Of a stretch of DNA of 64,000 bases, positions 1 through 8,625 are shown in pieces. Made by a program: the position numbers and the translations under genes. The stretch is from Alicyclobacillus sendaiensis NBRC 100866 (lineage in GTDB: Bacteria; Bacillota; Bacilli; Alicyclobacillales; Alicyclobacillaceae), in the NCBI RefSeq assembly GCF_001552675.1, contig NZ_BCRQ01000005.1:1-64000 (forward strand). The letters are read 5' to 3'. The first letter of the stretch is position 1; every line of letters starts with the position of its first letter. A model generated the notes under the pieces. That model saw only the letters and a program-made list of their open reading frames with translations, did not search any database and was not told where the DNA came from.

Positions 1-432
1 GACACGGACTTTTAGTAGTCGTCATCGTGAGTTGAGGCCCGTGGATGTGGTATGATAGGAATAACCTGAGATTCAAGCCCAACTCACCCTGTTTTTCATT
101 CTGTAGATGACGGGGTAGGTGGATGAACCCGACGTGTGCGCTAGGCACAAGGATTCGGAGCCGACACGACGATTGGCGGGTACACAGGCAGGCACGTGGC
201 CGTCCCCACCATGACAGTCACAAGCGCTCGTTGCATGTCATACCTCCCCTACTTTCGCTTGTACTCCGAGCAAATGGATGACGTGCGGTTCAGAAGAGAT
301 CCACGTAGGAAGCCTCTGCAACCGCTATTCAATCTGTCACACAGTCGATGATGGGCAGCAACCGTTACGCAAACGTTACATAGGCATTCACGACGAGGAT
401 AGCTTGCGTGTGAGAAAGGCGGGGAACCTTAG
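1..432. other. Gene-free, AT-richer leader region
   Basis: No coding frame of any length is convincing here on either strand, and no RNA gene could be recognised. Base composition is visibly less GC-rich than in the bulk of the window, like the gene that follows. The only ordered element seen is an 11-bp-period direct repeat close to the downstream gene, listed separately. Confidence 0.5.
363..379 (+). promoter_or_regulatory. 11-bp-period direct repeat, possible SARP operator
   Basis: CGTTAC occurs at 363-368 and again at 374-379, so the unit repeats with an exact 11-bp period. SARP-type regulators are known to bind direct repeats of about one helical turn overlapping the -35 region. A weak -10 (GATAGC, 398-403) lies 18 bp after the second copy. 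The repeat is 53 bp upstream of a gene that encodes a SARP-like winged helix, so autoregulation is possible but inferred. Confidence 0.3.
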
Positions 433-1740
433 GTGAGCGGCCCTGCGATGAAAAACGTGCAGACTGACAAGCATCCGGTTTTCATATTGATTCCTGGCTT
501 AGGAATGGACTGTACAGCCTACCACCAGCTCGTTCCTTTCTTATCTCCATATGGGCATCTCGTCCTGTACGATTTCCCAGGCCACGGAGGCCGTACACAA
601 TCGAAATGGCATCGCGACGTGGATTGGGGCTCTCTCATCAACGACGTCATTTGTCATCTGCGCAACCTCCATCAACCTCCGTATCACGTCGTTGGCCACG
701 GGTTCGGCGGTACCATGGCCCTTCGGCTGGCCAAGTTGATGCCAGATTGGGTCTCCACATTGACCATTCTTTCACCTCACGCTTCTCATGGCACGCAAAT
801 GGGGACTGAATTCATTGAGGTTGTCAAGGAAATAGAGACAACTCACAGCCTCAGGCCCATGTGGGATACGCTCGCGCCCTTATTAGTGCGCAATCCTACT
901 GCGGCCTATCTTGAGCGCATTCAACAAATGACGGACTCAGTAAATCCAGATATTTACGTACGCATGCTCAAACTCTCGTACCAAACCTCAAGCATGAAGG
1001 ATTTTGTCGGTATTGAACCCCCAACGCTCATCATTCAGGGTGAACATGATCCCCTGACCGTCGTTGATCTTTCTGTCTTGGTGGTTAACGTTCCGAAGAC
1101 CAAGCTGTGGACATGCCCAGACGCCGCAAATCTTGTGCACGTGGAACAGCCAAAAGCGGTCGCGCGTGAGATTGTCAAATTTGCATTGGGTCAAGAGGTC
1201 GATCGTAAATTTTCAGAAAACCATTCCGCCGTGAACCGATATCTTGTTCATAGAAGCGATGAGACAAAGAACATCTACGTCCAGTGTATCAACGAGTTCC
1301 ATGTCACCGTCGATCACGACACCATTCGGCACGGTTGGGAAAAGCGCCAAGCGCAGGTACTCATGCTGTATCTAGCACTGCACAGGCGTGCTTCTCGAGA
1401 TGAACTTTGCGAAGTCCTTTGGCCCTACGAGGACCCAGCCAAGTCAAGGCTCAGATTGCGCGTTTCACTTCACTACCTGCGCACGCTTCTTGGGAAGCAC
1501 GAAGACATTCTTCACACCACAAAAGAGTACGTAGAATTGAGAGGGCGCGTCGTTTGTGACATCGCCGATTTCTTTGAAAAGCTGAAGATGCTTCGGGGAA
1601 TGGAACCTGAAAACCGCAGAATTGCAGCAAAGAAGCTGTTGCGACAACTACCCCTTCAAATGATGAAGAACATGTACCACCCATTCGCCACGAGAATTCA
1701 GCAATTATTAGAATTTGAAATTGAGCATCTCATCGACTAG
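433..1740 (+). CDS. Alpha/beta-hydrolase-fold protein (catalytic residues lost) fused to SARP-like DNA-binding domain
   Basis: The 435-residue product has an alpha/beta-hydrolase fold at residues 10-255 and a winged helix at about 281-360 (pattern WEKRQAQVLMLYLALHRRAS, then DELCEVLWP), as in SARP/OmpR-type regulators. A helical BTAD-like tail follows. The nucleophile elbow reads GHGFGG, so Gly90 stands where the Ser should be. The usual catalytic GH before LVHVEQP reads AN, so Asn233 replaces the His; only the acid Asp206 (GEHDP) remains. The fold is therefore probably a ligand-sensing or protein-interaction module attached to a transcription factor. The start is GTG at 433, with GGCGGGG 8 bases upstream; ATG at 448 is an alternative. 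The gene is AT-richer than its neighbours and stands alone, which suggests transfer. The target genes are unknown. Confidence 0.8.
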   Translation: MSGPAMKNVQTDKHPVFILIPGLGMDCTAYHQLVPFLSPYGHLVLYDFPGHGGRTQSKWHRDVDWGSLINDVICHLRNLHQPPYHVVGHGFGGTMALRLAKLMPDWVSTLTILSPHASHGTQMGTEFIEVVKEIETTHSLRPMWDTLAPLLVRNPTAAYLERIQQMTDSVNPDIYVRMLKLSYQTSSMKDFVGIEPPTLIIQGEHDPLTVVDLSVLVVNVPKTKLWTCPDAANLVHVEQPKAVAREIVKFALGQEVDRKFSENHSAVNRYLVHRSDETKNIYVQCINEFHVTVDHDTIRHGWEKRQAQVLMLYLALHRRASRDELCEVLWPYEDPAKSRLRLRVSLHYLRTLLGKHEDILHTTKEYVELRGRVVCDIADFFEKLKMLRGMEPENRRIAAKKLLRQLPLQMMKNMYHPFATRIQQLLEFEIEHLID

Positions 1741-1800
1741 AAGTTCATAACTCGCGATTTCATCCTGACGGCCCATGCCTGTGCCTCAGCCGACAGACGC

Positions 1801-2748
1801 CTACCCGCGCATCCACCGCCTGACTTCTCCGTCCATCGCCGAGGTCACCTCGCCGCGGCTCTCCATCAAATCGAGGTGGCCCTGCACCTCGGACAGCCCG
1901 AGCATGACGACGGGGCCCTCCAACTTCGGGAAGAGGAAGCGGGTGATCTCCGCCACGGTCGTCGCGCCCTGAGCCAGTGCTTCTTGGATCTGTGCGCAGC
2001 GCGCCTCGTGCTCGGCGAAGCGCCTGTCGATGAGCGCCCGATGATCGGAAAACGGATCTCCGTGCCCCGGGTAGACCATCGTGAGATCCAGCGCGCGCGT
2101 GCGCTCCATCGATGCGCGGTAGTCGAGGAGCGGCTTCGGGCGAGGGGCGGACGGATCGACCGGCGGCTCGACAAACGCGTTCGCCGAGATGGTGGGCAGC
2201 AGGTGATCGCCCGCGATGGCGTGGCCAGCGGGATCCACCAAGAGGATATCGGTCCGGCTGTGGCCGGGGACGTACATCACCCGCCAGTCGCGGCCGCCCG
2301 CGCGAACCACGTCGCCGTCGCGAACGTAGACGACGTCGCGCCAATCGTGCTTCTGCATCCAGATGCGCGACTCCCAGCGGACGTCCGATCCGGCCTCGCG
2401 GGCAAACGCCGCGTAAAACGCGTCGAAGCGCCTGTGTTCTTCTTCGCCGAGCTCGACGATTCGGCGCGCCGCCTCGGAGACGACGATTCGCGCACCGGAC
2501 GCCTGTTGCACGGCGGACACGCCGCCGATGTGGTCCAAGTGCATGTGCGTGACGACCACCTGCTCGATGTCCGCAAACCGCAACCCGTGCCGCGCGAGCC
2601 CGGCCTCGAGTTGCGTCAAAGACTTTGGAAACAGAAGCCCTGTGTCCACCAGCGTGAGCGGATCGCCCAAAATGAGGTACGCGTTCACGTGATCTTCGGG
2701 ATACGGCGTTTCGATCCGCACCCGCTCAATGCCCGTCTGCATAGCCAT
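1801..2748 (-). CDS. MBL-fold metallo-hydrolase
   Basis: This 315-residue protein has the metallo-beta-lactamase fold. The metal-binding signature THMHLDHIGG lies near residue 68, and later conserved histidines appear in VPGHSR, AGDHLL and YPGHGD. The roughly 70-residue C-terminal part (from AQGATTVAEI) resembles the winged-helix-like tail of MBL proteins of the glyoxalase-II/RNase Z-like type. The substrate cannot be told from sequence; thioester or lactone hydrolysis is typical for the family. It is a single-gene unit, converging on the hydrolase-SARP gene. ATG at 2742 is an equally possible start. Confidence 0.85.
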   Translation of the reverse strand: MAMQTGIERVRIETPYPEDHVNAYLILGDPLTLVDTGLLFPKSLTQLEAGLARHGLRFADIEQVVVTHMHLDHIGGVSAVQQASGARIVVSEAARRIVELGEEEHRRFDAFYAAFAREAGSDVRWESRIWMQKHDWRDVVYVRDGDVVRAGGRDWRVMYVPGHSRTDILLVDPAGHAIAGDHLLPTISANAFVEPPVDPSAPRPKPLLDYRASMERTRALDLTMVYPGHGDPFSDHRALIDRRFAEHEARCAQIQEALAQGATTVAEITRFLFPKLEGPVVMLGLSEVQGHLDLMESRGEVTSAMDGEVRRWMRG

Positions 2749-2879
2749 CCCTCGGTTCGTCGTTGAAGTTCTCTCTCGAGGTTACCACACTTTGCCGGAG
2801 CGTGCGCAGGAATATTCAAACATGAAATCCCGTTTTGCCTGTGCAATCCGAGGCGCGGCCGGCGGGACAGGGGTAGGCG

Positions 2880-4910
2880 CTACCGCGCGCGCGAACGCGC
2901 CTCGAGCCATTGGCGGAGGAAAGCGGCGAGATGGTCCCAACTCGGAGCGCCGGGTGCGTCCGGCGCGAACCCGTACAGCTTTGCCTCGGCGGCGCGAAGC
3001 CAGGGACCGAACGCATCCGAAGCGCCGGCGCCATCGGCGAGCGGCCTCAGATGGCGCAACGTGGCGCTTGGAGGCAGGCCGAGCGCCGTGCGCGCCTCCT
3101 CCACAGCGCGCAGGAAAGCCTCGATCTCGCCCTGCTGCGCCGAGCGCGAGCGGCGCCGGCGGGATCGCCCGAGGGCGCCAAGCGCAAAGGCGGCGGCGAC
3201 AGCGGCACCAAGCGCGACGCACGCCGCGAGTGTCCCTCGCCGGAACGTGGGCGACGATGCGCGGTGCTCGAGGTGCCACTCGGATGCCGGCGGGAGCTTC
3301 GCATGCGGGCTTCGCATCGGCGCCGCGACGGGCGCAAACGTCATGGAAAACCCGGGCGTCGGATCGAAGGGAATCCAGCCGTACTCCGGGAAAAAGACCT
3401 CGATCCACGCGTGCGCGTCGGCTTCGGAGACCACGTAGGTATGCGGCGCCACCTGGTTTTGCGCGCTCACGGCAAATCCCGTGACAAAGCGCGCGGGCAC
3501 GCCGAGCGTGCGGAGCATCACGGCGGCGGCGCTCGCGAAGTTGTCGCAGTATCCGCGGTGCGTGTCCAAGAGAAACTGCGCGACGTAGTCTTGCCCTGGC
3601 TGCGGCGCGGGCACGTCCGACACGTCGTACGTTTCGTGAGCGACGAGATATTGGATGATGGCATTGACCATCCCGTACTCCGTTGCGGCGTGCGCCTGCG
3701 CCACGGTACGCGCCGCCAACTGCCTGACGCTCGCAGGCAACTCGGCGGGCAACTGCGTGTCGACCGCGCGGATGCTCTCCGGAATATCCCGTCGAACGGC
3801 ATTGAACGGCGCCCTCAGGGAGGCGAGGCGCGCGTACGGATTCACCGGCACGTCCACCTGCACCTCATACGATTCGCCGGGACCAAGCGGCGCCACCTTG
3901 ATGTTACCCTGCACCGTGTCGATGGCGAACTCGTTGCCGTAGAGCCCCGGCAGGCGCAGGACGCGATCGACCGCATACGGCGCGAGGAGGTCGGTGGTGT
4001 TCACGGCGCCTTTGACCGACACCAGGACGTCTATGGCGCGGTAGGGAAGATGCGCGAACGGAAGCCCGCTCGGCAGGGCCTGGCCGACAGCTGCCGCGGC
4101 GACGTCCGATCCGTCGAGCGGCACCGACATCCACCCCTGCCCCGTGTAGTCGGACAGCACCTGTCCACGCAGGTCGAGCGGCAAAGGCGCCCGCACCTCG
4201 AGGATCGGCTGTGGATCCGTGACAAGGGATCCGCCGAGATGGCTGTCGTCCAAGCTGTAGCCCGTGCGCGCAGGCGTTCTTGGCACGACGGACATGACCA
4301 TCCGCGCCACGCCAGGAAGGAGGGGAGCCTTCGGTGCGATCACGGCGCACACCGCGCCGCAGAGCATGACGCCAGCGCCCACGCCCGCGGCGCGGCGCCA
4401 ATCGGAAGCGGCGGAAAGCCTGGCCGTGGCCCCCTCCCGTCGGGCAAACGCGAAGAGCGCGAGCATGGTTCCGAGACAACTGAGCTCCAACGCCGCGCCT
4501 AGGGCTGGGTGCGTCAGCGAGACGGCCACGAGCCCAATCTGAGCCAAGCCGTTGTAGAGCAACCAGGTCAGCGGCCGCCGATACGCGTAGCGCACAAGCC
4601 CCATCGCGGCAAGCCCCGCCACGCTGAACGCGTACAGCCGCCAGGGCACGGCGCCGAGTCCCGCGATCCCGCCCGCGACGCGAGCCGTTTCGAATCCCGC
4701 GGGGATCTGAGCGAGGACAAGTGTGGCCCAAGCGACGCCGCGTGTCCAAACGCTCCTCGGCGCGGCGCCCAGGCACATGGCGAACCAAAACGCGGCCACT
4801 TCGAAAGCCTGGCGCCACTCGAAGTTCAACGCCACCGGCGCGAGCGCCGTCATCACCCACGCGAAACAGAGCAGGCTTCGGACCATCCGTCGAGCCGGCC
4901 GTTGGGCCAT
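2880..4910 (-). CDS. Transglutaminase-like membrane protein (DUF3488/TgpA family)
   Basis: The N-terminal third is made of several hydrophobic segments (from residue 8 onward). A large extracytoplasmic transglutaminase core follows, with the catalytic Cys in RGYCDNFASA, the His in DAHAWIEVFFPEYGW, and the downstream Asp in FDPTPGF. One more membrane segment (AACVALGAAVAAAFALGALG) and a short cytoplasmic tail end the protein. TgpA-type proteins are inner-membrane transglutaminases or peptidases, usually encoded with MoxR and DUF58 partners, exactly as here. The ATG at 4910 has a strong ribosome site (AAGGGGGG, 7 bases away). A GTG at 4958 overlapping the upstream stop as GTGA is the alternative and adds 16 residues. 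The physiological substrate is unknown. Confidence 0.85.
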   Translation of the reverse strand: MAQRPARRMVRSLLCFAWVMTALAPVALNFEWRQAFEVAAFWFAMCLGAAPRSVWTRGVAWATLVLAQIPAGFETARVAGGIAGLGAVPWRLYAFSVAGLAAMGLVRYAYRRPLTWLLYNGLAQIGLVAVSLTHPALGAALELSCLGTMLALFAFARREGATARLSAASDWRRAAGVGAGVMLCGAVCAVIAPKAPLLPGVARMVMSVVPRTPARTGYSLDDSHLGGSLVTDPQPILEVRAPLPLDLRGQVLSDYTGQGWMSVPLDGSDVAAAAVGQALPSGLPFAHLPYRAIDVLVSVKGAVNTTDLLAPYAVDRVLRLPGLYGNEFAIDTVQGNIKVAPLGPGESYEVQVDVPVNPYARLASLRAPFNAVRRDIPESIRAVDTQLPAELPASVRQLAARTVAQAHAATEYGMVNAIIQYLVAHETYDVSDVPAPQPGQDYVAQFLLDTHRGYCDNFASAAAVMLRTLGVPARFVTGFAVSAQNQVAPHTYVVSEADAHAWIEVFFPEYGWIPFDPTPGFSMTFAPVAAPMRSPHAKLPPASEWHLEHRASSPTFRRGTLAACVALGAAVAAAFALGALGRSRRRRSRSAQQGEIEAFLRAVEEARTALGLPPSATLRHLRPLADGAGASDAFGPWLRAAEAKLYGFAPDAPGAPSWDHLAAFLRQWLEARSRAR

Positions 4911-4954
4911 CCACTGTCCCCCCTTCCCCGTGAAGCCCGAGCGCCGGGCGGTTC

Positions 4955-6046
4955 TCACCTGCGCATCCCGACGCTGCCGTCCAATCCCGTCGCTCGGCCA
5001 TCAGCCGCCGACACCACGAGCGCGCGGCCGCCTCGCGTGGGTTCCCGTCCTTGCCAAGTCCCCGCCGTGACATAGACGGCCGCGGGCCATTGTGGCACGT
5101 CTGCGCCTCGCGGGGCCGTGCCAGCGCACAGGTCGATCTCGGCCAGCGCAACCCCCGCCTCGTCCAACGTGCGGCACCGCCGCCACGCCGACCGGTGACC
5201 TTGGCCGGCGGGAATGACGCATTCCATCGGCAGGCCCCTGCGCCTCCCATAGACGAAGATCGACAGCACCACCGAAAGCGCGCGTTCCGCCGCGTGCGGC
5301 GGATCGCCCGGGCGGATCCACGGCACGATGCGCCACGGCCGGAGTCCCTCCGCCGCCATCTCTCGGGCGTACAAGTCTCCTGTTCTCAGCGATGTCGGCC
5401 AGTGCATGAGGCTCAGCCGCTCGCCCGGGCGATACGGCGCCACCCCACCCGTCGGCGCCAGCTCGGCCTCGCGCGCGGTCAAGCCTTGAGCCCGAATCCT
5501 TCGCTCGATCTCGCCCACCCACTCGTCGACGGGCACAAGCTTCGGGTACACCGCGATGGCGCGTTGGACCGGCAGGCGGCGTTCGACCGCAACGAGGCCG
5601 AATGCATCGGCCCATAAGAGCCGCACCGCGCTCAGCGCGTATCGCCCGCGGCGAAGTGAACAAGCCTCGAGTTCCACGCGGCAGCCCTCCCGCCGCTTGC
5701 GCCAGGCCACCGCGTTCACGGCGTCGCTCGGCTCGCGGTGGCCTTTCCACTCGAGCCACAGCTCTGCGCGCCGCTCCCATTTCCCCAACGCGCGCGCCCG
5801 AGTGGCGATCTCGACCGCGATGCGCACGCTCTCCCCCGCGAACGCGCGGGGCGGGAGCTCTGCGCGCGCGTTCGAGATGGCGATGGCGGCCGTGACGACC
5901 GACAGCTCGTACAGACAGAGCGCGTCCAGGGCGCCCCCCAGCGCCCGCAATCCCACCTGCCCCGTGCCGAGCGCGAGAGACGTCACGGCGGCACTCGCAA
6001 ACAGGAGTGCCATCAAAATCCAGGGCCTGCGGACACGCGTGGTCAT
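4955..6046 (-). CDS. DUF58 domain protein
   Basis: The product is 363 residues long. Two hydrophobic segments lie at the N-terminus (about 10-28 and 33-55). The DUF58 signature follows around residues 195-225: YRPGERLSLMHWPTSLRTGD and then YAREM, matching the family pattern 'YRPGD..R.IHW..sAR...l.vre'. DUF58 proteins are a von Willebrand-A-like family that nearly always partners a MoxR ATPase, probably as the target of its chaperone activity. The ATG overlaps the moxR stop codon (ATGA), so translation is coupled. The function in this operon is inferred from context only. Confidence 0.85.
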   Translation of the reverse strand: MTTRVRRPWILMALLFASAAVTSLALGTGQVGLRALGGALDALCLYELSVVTAAIAISNARAELPPRAFAGESVRIAVEIATRARALGKWERRAELWLEWKGHREPSDAVNAVAWRKRREGCRVELEACSLRRGRYALSAVRLLWADAFGLVAVERRLPVQRAIAVYPKLVPVDEWVGEIERRIRAQGLTAREAELAPTGGVAPYRPGERLSLMHWPTSLRTGDLYAREMAAEGLRPWRIVPWIRPGDPPHAAERALSVVLSIFVYGRRRGLPMECVIPAGQGHRSAWRRCRTLDEAGVALAEIDLCAGTAPRGADVPQWPAAVYVTAGTWQGREPTRGGRALVVSAADGRATGLDGSVGMRR

Positions 6047-7032
6047 CGCCGGTCACCCAATTTGGGCGCGGGGATCTGATTCAAGACCTCTTCGAGGATG
6101 TCATCTGATGAATCTTCGATCCATGAGTCAGGGTTTGGACGAAGGCGATGCCGCCACACGGGCCGAGCGAGCAGGCGTACGTCGTCCGGGACGACGTACG
6201 TTCGCCCCCAGACGTAGGCGCGGGCCTTCGCCGCGCGGATCAGCGCGAGCAGCGCGCGCGGGCTCGGCCCCATCGGCGCGCGTGGATGGTCGCGAAGCGC
6301 ACGGGCGAGAAGCACGGCGTAGCGGAGAATGGCCGGATCGACGTAGATCTGGTCCGCCTCGCGCTGCCACCGCAGGACGTCGGCCGCAGTCGCCACGGGC
6401 TGAAGGCGCGAGAGTTGGGCCTGTCCGCCGCCTGAAGCGAGCATGCGGATCTCGTCTTCCATGGATGGATACCCGAGCTCAACGCATATGAGGAAGCGAT
6501 CCAGCTCCGACTCGGGCAAGGGATACGTGCCTTCGAACTGCCGGGGATTTTGCGTGGCGAGCACCCAAAAGGGCTGCGGAAGCGGATACCGCTGCGCGTC
6601 CAGCGTCACGGAGCCCTCCTCCATCGCCTCGAGAAAGGCGCTTTGCGCGCGCGGTGAGGCGCGATTCAGTTCGTCCACCAGCACCATTTCGCTGAAGATG
6701 GGCCCCTTGCGGACTTCCACGGCGCTCCGCTCCTTGTCGTACACCGCGTAGCCAAGGATGTCCGCCGGAAGAAGATCCGAGGTACACTGCACCCGGCTCA
6801 ACGCGAGTCCAAGGAGGCGCGCGACGGCCATGGCAAGGGTCGTCTTGCCGACGCCTGGCACGTCTTCAATCAGGACATGGCCGCCCGCGACAAGCGCGCA
6901 CAGGACGAGATCGACCGCGTCGTCGTGTCCGTACACGACGGATGAGATGGCGTCCCGCAGGCGCGCGAACGTCGGAGACATCGTTTCCAACTCTATCTTG
7001 GTCTGACGCGAAGCCAAGGTCCGAATCCCCAT
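6043..7032 (-). CDS. MoxR-family AAA+ ATPase
   Basis: The AAA_3-type ATPase domain carries Walker A (DVPGVGKTTLA), Walker B (MVLVDELNRASPR) and the sensor stretch FWVLATQNP, followed by the C-terminal AAA lid. MoxR proteins act as chaperone-like ATPases for metal-cofactor or envelope-stress complexes and are typically encoded ahead of DUF58 and transglutaminase genes, as here. The start is uncertain. An extended -10 (TGCTAGAAT) at 7056-7061 would place the mRNA start near 7049, so a start at 7083 is excluded. ATG at 7032 and ATG at 6981 remain, neither with a good ribosome site. The overlap with the next gene (ATGA) marks a tight three-gene operon. Confidence 0.88.
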   Translation of the reverse strand: MGIRTLASRQTKIELETMSPTFARLRDAISSVVYGHDDAVDLVLCALVAGGHVLIEDVPGVGKTTLAMAVARLLGLALSRVQCTSDLLPADILGYAVYDKERSAVEVRKGPIFSEMVLVDELNRASPRAQSAFLEAMEEGSVTLDAQRYPLPQPFWVLATQNPRQFEGTYPLPESELDRFLICVELGYPSMEDEIRMLASGGGQAQLSRLQPVATAADVLRWQREADQIYVDPAILRYAVLLARALRDHPRAPMGPSPRALLALIRAAKARAYVWGRTYVVPDDVRLLARPVWRHRLRPNPDSWIEDSSDDILEEVLNQIPAPKLGDRR

Positions 7033-7401
7033 TCCCGTGTCATGTCTTCTTCCCGATTCTAGCAAACCGGCCGACCACCGCATAGCTCGCGCAAAGGGCC
7101 ATATAGTGGATAGGGAAGAGACGTGCTTTCGATCCGGCCAACGGCATCATGCTTGGAAGGAGATGGGCAATTGAAAGCCCCCACCGCGCGCTTCCCCAGG
7201 GCCATCCGCATCGGAACCGCTTGGCTACCGCTCGCCGCTCGTCGCAATCCGCGTGGTCTTGTGATACGATCCATAGAGGAGACAGCGCCGAAGAGCTCGA
7301 GTCCACTGCATGAACTTCCACCGCAGCCAAAGCGTCTTTTTGCGCGGATGGAGCGGCCTCCGGACAGGCCGAAGCCCTTCGACCAAAGGAGGGAGACGCA
7401 C
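7033..7401. other. Intergenic region between moxR and the zinc-ribbon gene
   Basis: This spacer of about 370 bp separates two divergently transcribed units. The leftward moxR promoter (extended -10, 7056-7061) and the ribosome site of the rightward gene (AAAGGAGGG, about 7385-7393) lie in it. No further gene or RNA could be supported in the rest. Confidence 0.4.
7056..7061 (-). promoter_or_regulatory. Extended -10 promoter of the moxR operon
   Basis: On the minus strand the sequence reads TGCTAGAAT, an extended -10 (TGn + TAGAAT). No good -35 is present 17 bp upstream, which is common for extended -10 promoters. It fixes the moxR start downstream of about 7049. Confidence 0.4.
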
Positions 7402-7806
7402 GTGGCGAGGGACACCGAGGAGATCTCGCTGTCGGCCCTCAACCCTGAGCCTGTACCCCTGTACGGCAAGAAGCCCTTCCCCAAGAGCGCGAGCCGATGC
7501 AAGCGGTGCAAAATGCCGTCGGATCTTCAGTTTTGTGTGATGTGCCAGACGGAGTTTGTCACGCAGGCTCGGATGTGCTTTCAAGCCATTTTGGACGCGC
7601 TCGAGATTCAGCGCGATCCCAACCGGTCGTACGAGGAGAAGCGGGCCGCGTACAAGTCGGCGAAGCGCCGCTTGAAAGCCCTGCAGGAACTCAAGACGTA
7701 CGGCGTGACGTTCGAGCAGACGAAGGCGTTTCGAAAAGCATTGCGCGCGCTGCGCGAGGCGCTGCGGGCGGAAAAAGCGGAGCAGCGGTTCGTGAGCCTC
7801 TCCTAG
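7402..7806 (+). CDS. Hypothetical zinc-ribbon protein
   Basis: The product has 134 residues and matches no family I recognise. Two CxxC knuckles, CKRC and CVMC, lie about 14 residues apart near residues 34-52, the usual layout of a small zinc ribbon. The rest is a highly charged, Arg/Lys-rich helical region, likely coiled coil (YEEKRAAYKSAKRRLKALQE, then RKALRALREALRAEKAEQR). The GTG start at 7402 is chosen because AAAGGAGGG lies 8 bases ahead; longer frames upstream have no ribosome site. It is a single-gene unit. A nucleic-acid- or ribosome-associated role would fit the composition but is only a guess. Confidence 0.7.
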   Translation: MARDTEEISLSALNPEPVPLYGKKPFPKSASRCKRCKMPSDLQFCVMCQTEFVTQARMCFQAILDALEIQRDPNRSYEEKRAAYKSAKRRLKALQELKTYGVTFEQTKAFRKALRALREALRAEKAEQRFVSLS

Positions 7807-7913
7807 CACGGGCGATGACGAACCGCGAGCGGGCCTTGGCCTCTGAAGGTCCGCTCGGCTGCACCCCGTTCAAGCGACCAGCGGCGCTCGGAGGCTGAGC
7901 GTTTACAAACATT

Positions 7914-8591
7914 TCAGGCATTCGCGTCGATTGGCCCTCCCGGCAACGGCGGATCCACAAGCCCGCTCTCGTAGGCGTAGCGGATGAGCGCAGCGCGGGA
8001 CGTCGTGCCCAGGCGGCGTGCGATGTGCTGACGGTGCGTCTCCACCGTTTTGACGCTGATGTGAAGGGCATCTGCAATCTCGCGATTCGTATACCCCTTC
8101 GCCAAGAGCACCAGCACCTCCGCCTCGCGCGGCGAAAGGCGGACATCGACGCGCCCACGGGCTTGCCTCTCGCACCCGGCTTCGCGCTCCACGTTCCAGC
8201 GGCGCGAGATGTAGGGGCAATCCGACCGCCCATGGTGAATGGCCTCCACGATTTCCTGCGCGTCGTCGTGCTTGAAGACGATGCCAGCGACTCCGGCGTC
8301 CAGCATCTTCTCGACGTGCAGCCGGTCGTCAAACATCGTCAACATGATGACCCGCACCCCAGGCGCGACCTGGCGGACATGGCGCGCCGTTGTAATCCCG
8401 TCGAGCCCCTGCGGCATGTGCACATCCATCAGCACCACGTCCGGGTGTTCTCGCGCGATGACCTTGAGTGCCTCCTCGCCGCTCGCGCACTCGCCCACCA
8501 CGCGGATGCCGGCAATCCCGTTCAAAATCATCCGCAACCCCTGACGCACCAGCGCATGATCATCGACGATCACGACCCGAATCTCGGGCAC
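7914..8591 (-). CDS. NarL/FixJ-type response regulator
   Basis: The receiver domain (residues 1-120) has the acidic pair DD at 10-11, the phospho-acceptor Asp in VVLMDVHMP, the switch Thr in MLTMF, and the Lys of FKHDD. A short linker leads to a LuxR-type helix-turn-helix (about 150-210) containing LSPREAEVLVLLAKGYTNRE and VKTVETHR. The total length of 225 residues is normal. It is a DegU/NreC-like transcription factor. Its gene lies 34 bp downstream of the frameshifted kinase and at the end of the sulfide-oxidation gene run, so it may control those genes. The start is GTG at 8591 with GGGGGAGAAGG just ahead. Confidence 0.92.
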   Translation of the reverse strand: MPEIRVVIVDDHALVRQGLRMILNGIAGIRVVGECASGEEALKVIAREHPDVVLMDVHMPQGLDGITTARHVRQVAPGVRVIMLTMFDDRLHVEKMLDAGVAGIVFKHDDAQEIVEAIHHGRSDCPYISRRWNVEREAGCERQARGRVDVRLSPREAEVLVLLAKGYTNREIADALHISVKTVETHRQHIARRLGTTSRAALIRYAYESGLVDPPLPGGPIDANA

Positions 8592-8625
8592 GGCCTTCTC
8601 CCCCTCGGCTCAAACTGGCATCAAC

